Program-made: the position numbers and the translations under genes
Virus record (IMG/VR): IMGVR_UViG_3300017776_000018
Span: 1-52,782 of that record
Strand: one strand, 5' to 3'
Length of the DNA stretch: 52,782 nucleotides
Origin: a virus
Notes under the pieces: model-generated
Database searches by the model: none
The model's input: only the letters and a program-made list of their open reading frames with translations
What the model was told of the DNA's origin: nothing
In this document: positions 1 through 6,616 of the stretch, piece after piece
Position numbering within the stretch: the stretch's first letter is position 1
How the letters are laid out: each line of letters opens with the position of its first letter

Positions 1-169
1 AAAGCAAACCAATGGCTGCGTCTTGACAGAAGTTCTTTGCTTTCCCTTCATTTTCAGCGTATCTGGTGATCCACGAAGAAACGCTTTGTGGGTCATGTGC
101 CATACCAGTCAAAGCCAAGTTGTAAGAACGCAGGGTGTGAACGGCTTCAATCAAATTGGCTTCGCCCAT
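1..169 (-). CDS. Truncated minus-strand gene running off the left edge, unknown function
   Basis: An open frame on the minus strand starts at ATG 169-167 and stays open for 56 codons to the window edge, so the C-terminus is missing. Its start is preceded by a good Shine-Dalgarno-like GGTGGAGG a few bases upstream. The visible protein begins MGEANLIEAVHTLRSYNLAL and reads like a helical, soluble domain; I recognise no family. It is the only supported minus-strand gene and is divergent from the + strand cluster beginning at 249, so it probably belongs to the other transcription arm of the virus. The overlapping + strand open frame at 23-280 has poor composition and no ribosome-binding site, and I consider it spurious. 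Confidence 0.55.
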   Translation of the reverse strand, partial: MGEANLIEAVHTLRSYNLALTGMAHDPQSVSSWITRYAENEGKAKNFCQDAAIGLL

Positions 170-218
170 GCCTCCACCACAATTACCCTGCTATTTGGCT
201 TTGTTGATTGTGGGATAG

Positions 219-226
219 TTCATATA
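219..226 (+). promoter_or_regulatory. Candidate archaeal TATA box (TTCATATA) in the divergent intergenic region
   Basis: The 79-nt gap between the two divergent starts (169 on minus, 249 on plus) contains TTCATATA centred about 26.5 nt upstream of ATG 249, which is the archaeal TATA-to-start distance. Transcription from it would begin at or next to the start codon (leaderless). Read on the other strand it is TATATGAA, about 53 nt from the minus-strand ATG, and could also serve that gene with a short leader. The same octamer recurs at 22247-22254 ahead of the protease gene. Confidence 0.45.
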
Positions 227-248
227 CGTGGGAGACATGGGAGGGATA

Positions 249-395
249 ATGGGCAAGCACGTTTCAGTTGTTATGCGTGATGCCCTCTTTGAAAAAATGG
301 AGAATGAACGAGGGCGAGAGTCCAAATCATCCTTCATCAATCACGCCATTGCGTTTTATTTTCAAAACAAAGACAAGGTGAAGCATGATGAATAG
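249..395 (+). CDS. Ribbon-helix-helix (CopG/Arc-like) DNA-binding protein
   Basis: A 48-residue protein starting at ATG 249, with GGGAGGG immediately upstream. It follows the RHH pattern: an N-terminal strand (HVSVVMRDALFEKM), a first helix over ENERGRESK, then SSFINHAIAFYF as the second helix. RHH proteins dimerise through the strand and bind operator DNA. As the first gene of the + strand cluster, facing a divergent gene across a 79-nt gap, it is well placed to autoregulate or to switch between the two arms; that role is inference. Its end overlaps the next gene by 11 nt, indicating translational coupling. It is too short for default gene callers. Confidence 0.72.
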   Translation: MGKHVSVVMRDALFEKMENERGRESKSSFINHAIAFYFQNKDKVKHDE

Positions 396-834
396 ACCTG
401 AAGAAGAACAAAACCAGCAAGCGTTTTATCCTCCGCCATATATGGCTCAAGACACAAACCGAATTGACATTAACCTCATTGCTATGTTGCTATGGCAATC
501 ACTTTTGACGGGCATTTCAGTTGCCGTATCACACATGGGTTGGTATCTCCCTGATGCTGGACCAAGCGAAATGGGGCTTCAATACGGATTGATTACGTTT
601 GGTTTCCTTTGCACCGCTATGGTTCTGTTCCATGTTGGCGGTGTTCGAGACTCCCTCGCAATGCGAGCCGAGTTCACAAAGGAGAACCAAGTGGACAAGT
701 GGCATCGCCAACAACACAGGTTGCAGCAACGACGGGCGCAAAAGCAACAATACTGGCAAGGCAACGGCCAGAATCCCCAATATCCATCTCAGGGACAAAC
801 CTTTGGAGTCCCTAACAACAAAAAAGAAGAATGA
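385..834 (+). CDS. Two-pass membrane protein with a Gln-rich cytoplasmic tail
   Basis: A 149-residue protein preceded by AAGGTGAAG. The N-terminal 28 residues are polar and proline-containing. Two hydrophobic segments follow, at about residues 30-50 and 66-87, and then a long basic, glutamine-rich tail (about 95-149) that could form a coiled coil or stay disordered. There is no signal peptidase site. I recognise no family. It opens a run of membrane-related genes (385-3713) that includes a membrane-anchored GTPase, so it may be a subunit of a viral complex in the host membrane. A holin-like lysis role is an alternative, but the long tail and the location argue against it. Confidence 0.7.
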   Translation: MMNRPEEEQNQQAFYPPPYMAQDTNRIDINLIAMLLWQSLLTGISVAVSHMGWYLPDAGPSEMGLQYGLITFGFLCTAMVLFHVGGVRDSLAMRAEFTKENQVDKWHRQQHRLQQRRAQKQQYWQGNGQNPQYPSQGQTFGVPNNKKEE

Positions 835-848
835 TTTGAGGTATGTTC

Positions 849-1073
849 ATGTGGCCTTTCACGACGCAGCAGGAACGACAAACAGAAGCCATGTCAATGA
901 TATTGGCTGAAAACGCATACGAAAGAAAAATGGAAAGGGTCGCAGGATGGGTTCGAACATTTTTAGCATTGCTCGGTGGAATCGCATTGACTTTTGGAAT
1001 CCTATTTGGTTTGGAAATGCTGAACATTTCACCATCCGATGTTTGGAGTTGGATAAAAGGCATTTTCAACTGA
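849..1073 (+). CDS. Small single-pass membrane protein
   Basis: 74 residues. I chose ATG 849 over ATG 843 because GAGGT (838-842) abuts the upstream ATG but is correctly spaced (6 nt) from 849. An amphipathic, charged N-terminal helix (about 8-33) is followed by one hydrophobic segment (about 36-58) and a short tail with tryptophans. No family recognised. It sits 20 nt before the GTPase gene and is probably co-translated with it. It may help anchor or regulate the GTPase at the membrane (inference from position and topology only). Confidence 0.65.
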   Translation: MWPFTTQQERQTEAMSMILAENAYERKMERVAGWVRTFLALLGGIALTFGILFGLEMLNISPSDVWSWIKGIFN

Positions 1074-1092
1074 AAATCAATGGGGGGGCATA

Positions 1093-1827
1093 ATGGCTTC
1101 CGCTTTGGTTGCAGGACACATGTTGATGGCCTCCGCTTCCGCATTTTACGCACTTTACCGTATTTTGAGGCCATATCGGGTTGGGATTTACGGGCCATCA
1201 ATGGTCGGTAAAACAACACTTGACCAATACCTCACCGTTCCTGGCGATATTGACCCAATCCCACGTGAGATGAGGACGGCACATGCAAAAGCCGACACCG
1301 CCACAGGCTTTCGAAGTCCACGTGGAACACGAAAACAGGTTCGTATGGTCAAAGAAAAGAAGCCAATAAGAACCACCGATCTTGCTGGCGACCCTATGTT
1401 TCGCAACCTTTGGATTGAGGATATGTTCGGAAGAAATGTTGAATTGGTTATTTTTATGGTGGATCACCGAGCCATGATTTTCAAACAGTTTGCTATGGAT
1501 GCTTCCGCCAGTCTTTCGTATTTGGTGGACAACATGATAAAGAAAGACGTGTCAAAAAACATTTCACGCAAAGCAAAAAAGAACTCAAAGAACTACACGC
1601 CCAAGTTGTTTTGTTTGATGATAAACAAAATGGACTTGTGGTGGGATCCTCAAGCAGCAAGATTGTGGCAATTGGGGCTTCAAAAAGAGCATCCAATTGT
1701 TGCGCCGTTTCGAGACTCGTTGAAGCGATTGCGAAAGGCAGGTATTCGGGCTGAGGTCATGGCTATGTCCTCACAACACGGCATCAACGTTCAAAAGAAC
1801 TTAGTTGATTTATTGGATTCTTTGTGA
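1093..1827 (+). CDS. Membrane-anchored small GTPase (TRAFAC/Ras-Arf-like)
   Basis: 244 residues; the start at 1093 follows a G-rich run (1082-1088). The N-terminus is a hydrophobic helix (about 2-22), then a basic stop (RPYR), then a P-loop GTPase fold. G1/Walker A is GPSMVGKT (34-41), G3 is DLAG (96-99), G4 is NKMD (178-181), and a G5-like MSSQ lies near residue 225. A hydrophobic strand LVIFMVD follows G3, as in Ras-like folds. The NKxD motif predicts guanine specificity. The DLAG form of G3 lacks the Gln that Ras uses for hydrolysis, so intrinsic GTPase may be slow. Arf, SRP-receptor-beta and bacterial conflict-system GTPases are the nearest families by motif, and I cannot decide between them. 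A dedicated membrane GTPase is unusual in a tailed-virus structural arm. Confidence 0.78.
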   Translation: MASALVAGHMLMASASAFYALYRILRPYRVGIYGPSMVGKTTLDQYLTVPGDIDPIPREMRTAHAKADTATGFRSPRGTRKQVRMVKEKKPIRTTDLAGDPMFRNLWIEDMFGRNVELVIFMVDHRAMIFKQFAMDASASLSYLVDNMIKKDVSKNISRKAKKNSKNYTPKLFCLMINKMDLWWDPQAARLWQLGLQKEHPIVAPFRDSLKRLRKAGIRAEVMAMSSQHGINVQKNLVDLLDSL

Positions 1828-1864
1828 GAAAAGGCTTATGGGGGTGTGAGTTATGGGAGGGCTA

Positions 1865-2830
1865 ATGGCGTATAATCCGTTTGGAGGGTTTAACCCAATG
1901 AACATGCTCTATTCAAGAGGGGTCAAATTAAGTGGCCTTGATGATGAGCAATTGCGCCTCATGTCCACACAAACAGGAATCTCATACGAGTTGTTAAAAT
2001 CACAACAACGTGCTGAGATGGCAAGTGCTGGTTCAACTGGCGACATTGGCGAGGAACAATTGATTCCAACGGTGGAAATCCAACTCAAGTCCGACCCAAA
2101 GAACCCAAAGAAGGCACGTAAGAAAAACATCAAAATGCTTCGTAAGGCACTTCGGCCACCGAACTACAACTTGGGTCTTTTCAAGGTTTATCGCTACAAT
2201 GCAGCGCATGAATGCGCCTGTTGTGGCGTTGATATTCGCAGATTCCTTGAGGGCGACAACGCATACGCTCACATTGTTGATGAAAGAGTTGGACTTTCGC
2301 TGGCCGACATTTATTGGTTTGACGAGGACACAGGAAGTGCCAGAAAACCATTGGCTCGAACTCATGGAGATCACGGCGATGAAATGAACAGTTCACTTTG
2401 CCCTGCACACCTGCATATCTATCACACGCTCAAAACGTTGGTTCAAGAGCATGAGTTGGCTGAGGATGGTTTGCTTATGAAGCCTGTAAGCAAAGGAACC
2501 AAGTTCACCAAAATACCAGGAATGGGTGCGTTTAGAGGGACAAATGCAACAAAAAACCGAAGCACCCCCGAATCCTTGTTGAAATACGAGCAATTCTTTG
2601 CGATGATTCACAAAGACGCTCAACATTCCAAAGGTGTTCAACTGACACAACTTCCAAATCCAACAACAGGCATAGTGGACATTGTTCAAATTACGTTTGA
2701 CCTTCGAGCCTTACAATCGGAAACCGTTATGGCTCAAAGAAATACAATGGCAAACGGAGTTGCTATGCAAAACGCTATCAATGCACAAATGGTAGCACAG
2801 GCACAGGAAACAATTGCACAACAAAGGTGA
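1865..2830 (+). CDS. HNH-like zinc (treble-clef) protein with Met/Gln-rich tail
   Basis: 321 residues from ATG 1865, preferred over ATG 1853 because GGGAGG lies at 1855-1860. The middle part carries C117-x2-C120, H136 within AYAHIVD, N175, C179-x2-H182, a spacing that resembles the HNH endonuclease fold (CxxC, H, N, CxxH). The second HNH histidine is not evident, so it may be a degenerate or purely structural zinc finger. A lysine-rich stretch (82-96) precedes it. The C-terminus (about 285-321) is alanine/glutamine-rich helix. Phage HNH proteins usually sit beside terminase and assist packaging; here the neighbours are a GTPase and membrane proteins, so the role is open. Confidence 0.6.
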   Translation: MAYNPFGGFNPMNMLYSRGVKLSGLDDEQLRLMSTQTGISYELLKSQQRAEMASAGSTGDIGEEQLIPTVEIQLKSDPKNPKKARKKNIKMLRKALRPPNYNLGLFKVYRYNAAHECACCGVDIRRFLEGDNAYAHIVDERVGLSLADIYWFDEDTGSARKPLARTHGDHGDEMNSSLCPAHLHIYHTLKTLVQEHELAEDGLLMKPVSKGTKFTKIPGMGAFRGTNATKNRSTPESLLKYEQFFAMIHKDAQHSKGVQLTQLPNPTTGIVDIVQITFDLRALQSETVMAQRNTMANGVAMQNAINAQMVAQAQETIAQQR

Positions 2831-2835
2831 GACAC

Positions 2836-3471
2836 ATGGGATGGTTTAGCAGAAACGAAAATACGCAAGGAAGCACACAGTTTGGTTCTCCAACTGGAAT
2901 GGGAATGGGAATGGGAATGGGGATGGGTGCAGGTGCGGCTGGCATGGGAATGGACCCAACTATGATGATGATGCAACAGACTCAGAACCCCATGATGCAA
3001 CAAATGGCGAATGACCCCATCACCGCAACTGCACGTTTGCTTCAACTCAACGATCCTGTTGCACAATTTATCACAACGCAAAACATTGGTTTGCTTATGG
3101 ATTTGGTCGGTGAAGTGGTTCGATTGTCAATCAAAGAGTTCTTCACATCTGTTCAGTTCGTGCAAGACGGGGATAACATCGTTTTGAACACGGCAACTTT
3201 ACCTGCTGCAATCAACACATTATCGCCTGAGAACTTGGGCTTGACAATGACTCGCCTTCAATCATCAGCACAACAAACGCTCGCAATGAACGAACAGCAA
3301 CGACAAATGTTCCTCCAAGCCCATTCTATGGGAATGACAATGAATCCACAACAACAACCAGGGTTCTTCGGTAGTCTTATCGGAGGTATGCTTGGAAACC
3401 AAGTTCAGCAACAGGGTGGATTTGGTCAAACAGTCGCCAAGGGCGCAACAATGGGGGCTGCTGTATTATGA
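2836..3471 (+). CDS. Met/Gly/Gln-rich protein with central helical domain
   Basis: 211 residues from ATG 2836, chosen over GTG 2827 because AAAGGTGAG (2824-2832) is correctly placed for it. Residues about 20-60 contain a (GM)n repeat and runs of Met and Gln. A folded central region (about 60-150) includes a hydrophobic helix (IGLLMDLVGEVVRL) and a possible beta hairpin. The C-terminus is again Gly/Gln/Met-rich with a glycine-zipper-like GSLIGGMLG that could associate with membrane. The family is unknown. It ends in an ATGA overlap with a two-pass membrane protein, so the two are co-translated and probably act together. Confidence 0.6.
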   Translation: MGWFSRNENTQGSTQFGSPTGMGMGMGMGMGAGAAGMGMDPTMMMMQQTQNPMMQQMANDPITATARLLQLNDPVAQFITTQNIGLLMDLVGEVVRLSIKEFFTSVQFVQDGDNIVLNTATLPAAINTLSPENLGLTMTRLQSSAQQTLAMNEQQRQMFLQAHSMGMTMNPQQQPGFFGSLIGGMLGNQVQQQGGFGQTVAKGATMGAAVL

Positions 3472-3713
3472 ACAGAAAAGACGAATCACCAAATCAACCC
3501 AACATTTACCACACGACAGTTGAGTTTATGAGTCCCAACAAAATGTTGGTTGAAAGTGCAACGATGATTTACATTATCGCCTTCATGCTTGCTATGTTTG
3601 TTATGTTGGTTTGGCGAGGTTCGAGCCTCAGTTCAACTCAAGTCCTCATGGGCGCATTTGGCTTGCTTTTCACTTTCGCAATTGCAGTTCGGCAATTTGC
3701 TTCTTTTCGGTAG
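3468..3713 (+). CDS. Two-pass small membrane protein
   Basis: 81 residues, ATGA overlap with the preceding gene. A polar N-terminus of about 30 residues is followed by hydrophobic segments at about 32-49 and 58-76, joined by a short polar loop, and ends with RQFASFR. Size and topology would fit a holin or a membrane subunit of the upstream module. I see no endolysin next to it, so I lean to the latter. No family recognised. Confidence 0.6.
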   Translation: MNRKDESPNQPNIYHTTVEFMSPNKMLVESATMIYIIAFMLAMFVMLVWRGSSLSSTQVLMGAFGLLFTFAIAVRQFASFR

Positions 3714-3724
3714 CCTCATCGGGA

Positions 3725-3937
3725 ATGAGGCGGTTTAATCCGATACCTTATTCTCCTGTTTTGACTCGTTTTGACCAAGACGGAGATGGCGACTTTGACA
3801 TGGATGATGTCAAAATCTTGCTTGGGAAAAAAAAGGTTAAGCAATGCGTTGCTTTGACAAAATCTGGCGACAGATGCAAGCGGAAGGGCGACCTTGACGA
3901 AAATAACTTGTGCTATTTGCATAAGAAGAAGGAATAA
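3725..3937 (+). CDS. Mini protein: EF-hand-like Ca-binding loop plus C-C-C-H zinc knuckle
   Basis: 70 residues, starting at ATG 3725 with a weak ribosome-binding site. Residues 17-28 (DQDGDGDFDMDD) have acidic residues at EF-hand loop positions 1, 3, 5, Gly at 6, a hydrophobic at 8 and Asp at 12, giving a plausible single calcium loop. The C-terminal half has C41, C51, C63 and H66 in the pattern QCxxxTKSGxRCK...C..H, a small zinc-binding unit that recurs in many viral and bacterial proteins. Pairing a calcium loop with a zinc knuckle in 70 residues is uncommon. The function is unknown. A longer upstream reading to 3611 overlaps the previous gene and lacks sense. Confidence 0.6.
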   Translation: MRRFNPIPYSPVLTRFDQDGDGDFDMDDVKILLGKKKVKQCVALTKSGDRCKRKGDLDENNLCYLHKKKE

Positions 3938-3968
3938 CCCAATAAGCACAATAAGCGTGGGGCAAAGC

Positions 3969-4676
3969 ATGGCTGGTCGGCAGACTCGGAAGAATTGTCC
4001 GTTCTGTCAGCATCCAGAACGGGATTTAATCGAGAAAAAAATCCTTGAAGGCGCACTTGACGTTCAAGACTGTGATTTTGAGAATCAATGGCCTGAAGGA
4101 ACATCTCACCGCCACATGCGAAGGCATTCGGGAGAATACTATAACAATTCCAATTCGCATTGTCCTATTTGCACCGACCCAAACAGGGCAGATATAGAAG
4201 CAGCAATCCTTGAAGGACGTGCGGGTATTGACGACTTCGCAGTTGAGTTGGGGGTTGCCAGCAGCCTCGTTTCAACACACATGGAGAAGCACACAAAGCC
4301 AATCATTCAACAACACGTTCACATCGAGGCTTTGCCGAATGCCATGAAAACGGTGCATGAATCATTGGGTCGTGTTGAGAAAAACATGAACCGTTTGGAT
4401 CGGTTGTTGGGTCGGGTTCTTGACCATGTGGAGAATCAATTTGATGATGAAACCGAACCAATTGAAATGCGTGATGTTGAAACGGCATTGAAGGTTCATC
4501 GAGAAGTGCGTGATACGTTGGTTGAACTGGCAAAGTGGATGGAGAAGGCTGAAACCATTGAGGATAAGCAATCGGTGTCCATCATCAACGTTCTCCAACA
4601 ATTCTATTCCGAGAAGTCGCCCGAAGAATGGGTTGAACTCAAATCACGTTTGGTTGCGTCTGGGGTGATGAGTTGA
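3969..4676 (+). CDS. Tandem zinc/helix-turn-helix protein with coiled coil; candidate small terminase
   Basis: 235 residues from ATG 3969. Two tandem modules have identical spacing: C10-x2-C13-x35-H49-x3-H53 and C65-x2-C68-x35-H104-x3-H108. The second contains a clear helix-turn-helix (IDDFAVELGVASSLVSTH) between its Cys and His pairs. Such CxxC...R..I...G...A...GVS...H modules are DNA-binding. A long helical, coiled-coil-prone region (about 120-205) follows, then an acidic C-terminus. DNA-binding N-terminus plus oligomerising helices is the plan of small terminase subunits, and no other candidate precedes the large terminase (11762). The 7-kb separation leaves a transcription-factor role possible. 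Confidence 0.6.
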   Translation: MAGRQTRKNCPFCQHPERDLIEKKILEGALDVQDCDFENQWPEGTSHRHMRRHSGEYYNNSNSHCPICTDPNRADIEAAILEGRAGIDDFAVELGVASSLVSTHMEKHTKPIIQQHVHIEALPNAMKTVHESLGRVEKNMNRLDRLLGRVLDHVENQFDDETEPIEMRDVETALKVHREVRDTLVELAKWMEKAETIEDKQSVSIINVLQQFYSEKSPEEWVELKSRLVASGVMS

Positions 4677-5116
4677 AAATCACAGTTCGCCAATTGATGT
4701 GCAAGGATTCTCCTGAGCATGATGTGATTTTGAATAGCAAAATCCCAAAAGAGGATTGGTCTATTGAGGATTTGATGATGTTCACCAGTTCTGTTGATGT
4801 TGTGGTGCAACGGTGGGCAAATGCCGTTGGTGAACATATGGAATACCCAACTGAGATGATTGGTTCGATATTCGGCTCATTGATTACAACACGTATGCTT
4901 ATTGATGATTTGAAAGTCCTCAAACACAATCCACAGGCTGAGGTCATTTCACTTCTTGATGGAACGCAAATCATTACCGATTTAAAACAGAAAATGTTGC
5001 CCATGTCCAAATCCTATGCACGTGTTCCGTCGTTGGCCCAATGGTATATGGCTTTAGCAAATGAAATTGATTTGGCGTATCGTGTGATTCGAAGGGGGTT
5101 GAAGGATGGTCGTTAG
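4673..5116 (+). CDS. Helical protein of unknown function
   Basis: 147 residues starting at TTG 4673, which overlaps the previous stop (TTGA) and is preceded by GGGGTGATG. Predicted mostly alpha-helical with a conserved-looking acidic N-terminal half and a basic C-terminus (YRVIRRGLKDGR). No zinc or membrane motifs. Tight coupling on both sides (4-nt and 11-nt overlaps) suggests stoichiometric synthesis with the candidate small terminase and the next disordered protein. No family recognised. Confidence 0.6.
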   Translation: MKITVRQLMCKDSPEHDVILNSKIPKEDWSIEDLMMFTSSVDVVVQRWANAVGEHMEYPTEMIGSIFGSLITTRMLIDDLKVLKHNPQAEVISLLDGTQIITDLKQKMLPMSKSYARVPSLAQWYMALANEIDLAYRVIRRGLKDGR

Positions 5117-6611
5117 CAATCCACGTGAGCCTGTTCTTTGGACTCCAAGAACCCAAGAAATGATGGGAGGTTGGAATCCACGTGAGGTTCTTGACCACGA
5201 CATCAACCCAAATGAGGACGGCGACGGTTTATCTCATCATGGACGTGAAACCCAAGAGGACGCAAGAAGCCGTGATCAGCAAGACCCAAAAAAGCGAAGA
5301 GAACAGGCAATGCGAGAATTGGCGACTCCTATTCCTCATGTCAGCATTCGCCCTGAGAAAATAGACGATACGTTGGGAAGGTCGCCTCAATTTGAGCAAG
5401 AACAACGAATGCTTGAGGCTGGCGTTGGAATGGACTTGAACCGCAACGGCATTGGTTTGTCAAACGGTATGAATGCAGGTTCGGTGCGAAGTGAGGGTCC
5501 AAACATCAAATACGGGCAAAGCAATTCGGTTGTTCCAGCAATGCTTGGGAAGGCAATCAAGAATAATAAATGCAGCAAGTGTGGAAGGGCGGTGTTCATG
5601 GAGGACGACCCAAACAAGTTCTGCATGTTGTGTGAGGCGGGGGTTAAACAAAACAGAAGCCACCCCCCTGTTGAGTTTGACGAACAAATTGACCGACTTA
5701 AAAATAGCAACAATGTGAAAGTTCAGCAGAAAGATTTCAGCGAAGAATGGCAGAAAAAGAATGCCAGCGAGGACATTTTCGAGCAATCATGGGATAGCAT
5801 CAGCAAAGGCAAGCGACGATACAAAGGTCGCCACATGTATGATGATGAGGAATCCGATGAGGACGAGCGCAAGTCAAAGAAAAAGCGCAAGCGAAAGAAG
5901 AAGCGTGAGGGTAAGCGAAAGAAGGCAGCACGTGGAGGTCGCCAGCCCAAATCAATGACCACCAGACGAAAGGGCAATGTCGAAACCGATGTGGATCGTG
6001 GTTCACGTCGTCAAGCCTTCCACCCCAACCTTCATAGCGAGGCGATTAGGGGTGTCGGACGTTCTCGAACAGACCGAATCCCTCTCCGACTTCGTGATCC
6101 TATTGCATGGGAACGTAAGAAAGCAAACGAGCGATTGCGACGACAAGTGGGTTCACTACCAGCAGGTTTGACTCACCATGCTGATACAAGAGGCATGGGA
6201 ACAAAGCGTGGTGCAATTCAGGGCGGTTCTATTGGAAGCGGAACAAAAATGCCAACAGTTGCCCGTATGGGAACATCAACAAAGCGATTCTCAAGGGATG
6301 CCGTAGGCGACCCTCTCAGCACCCACGACCCATTGTTCAACAAATCGGATATTGAAAAATCAAAGTTGAGAATCACCCGTTCCGAACTCATGGCTATGAA
6401 ACGTAAGGTTGAGAAATTGATTCAACAACTCAACAAATTGACCAAGGCTACGCCAGAACTTGGCAACGAAGGCAAGGTTGGCGCACAGGCAAATAGCGAT
6501 ACGGCTTCATCCCCAACAGGCGCAACAAAATTGAATGAAGAGGAAGAACCGTATCGGGCTTTTGTTGATATGGCTTTGGCACAGGAGATGGGTCTTGTAG
6601 GCAAGAAGTGA
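5106..6611 (+). CDS. Long disordered protein with zinc ribbon and highly basic tract
   Basis: 501 residues. The N-terminal third is polar and disordered, and includes an acidic EDGDG stretch. A four-cysteine zinc ribbon follows (C156-x2-C159-x13-C173-x2-C176). An acidic segment (DDEESDEDE) then runs directly into a Lys/Arg-rich tract at about 256-280 containing KKKRKRKKKREGKRKK. A basic, Gly-rich region comes next, and finally a coiled coil (about 415-450). The basic tract strongly suggests nucleic-acid binding, for example genome condensation in the head or an RNA/DNA-binding morphogenesis factor. Unknown family. Confidence 0.6.
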   Translation: MVVSNPREPVLWTPRTQEMMGGWNPREVLDHDINPNEDGDGLSHHGRETQEDARSRDQQDPKKRREQAMRELATPIPHVSIRPEKIDDTLGRSPQFEQEQRMLEAGVGMDLNRNGIGLSNGMNAGSVRSEGPNIKYGQSNSVVPAMLGKAIKNNKCSKCGRAVFMEDDPNKFCMLCEAGVKQNRSHPPVEFDEQIDRLKNSNNVKVQQKDFSEEWQKKNASEDIFEQSWDSISKGKRRYKGRHMYDDEESDEDERKSKKKRKRKKKREGKRKKAARGGRQPKSMTTRRKGNVETDVDRGSRRQAFHPNLHSEAIRGVGRSRTDRIPLRLRDPIAWERKKANERLRRQVGSLPAGLTHHADTRGMGTKRGAIQGGSIGSGTKMPTVARMGTSTKRFSRDAVGDPLSTHDPLFNKSDIEKSKLRITRSELMAMKRKVEKLIQQLNKLTKATPELGNEGKVGAQANSDTASSPTGATKLNEEEEPYRAFVDMALAQEMGLVGKK

Positions 6612-6616
6612 TTGTC

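Noticed and set aside
23-280. Plus-strand open frame of 85 codons
   Set aside because: No ribosome-binding site, poor composition, and it covers both the minus-strand gene with a good start signal and the start of the RHH gene.
2734-3081. Minus-strand frame with a His-Ser repeat
   Set aside because: Produced by the complement of the (GM)n-coding repeat in the 2836 gene.
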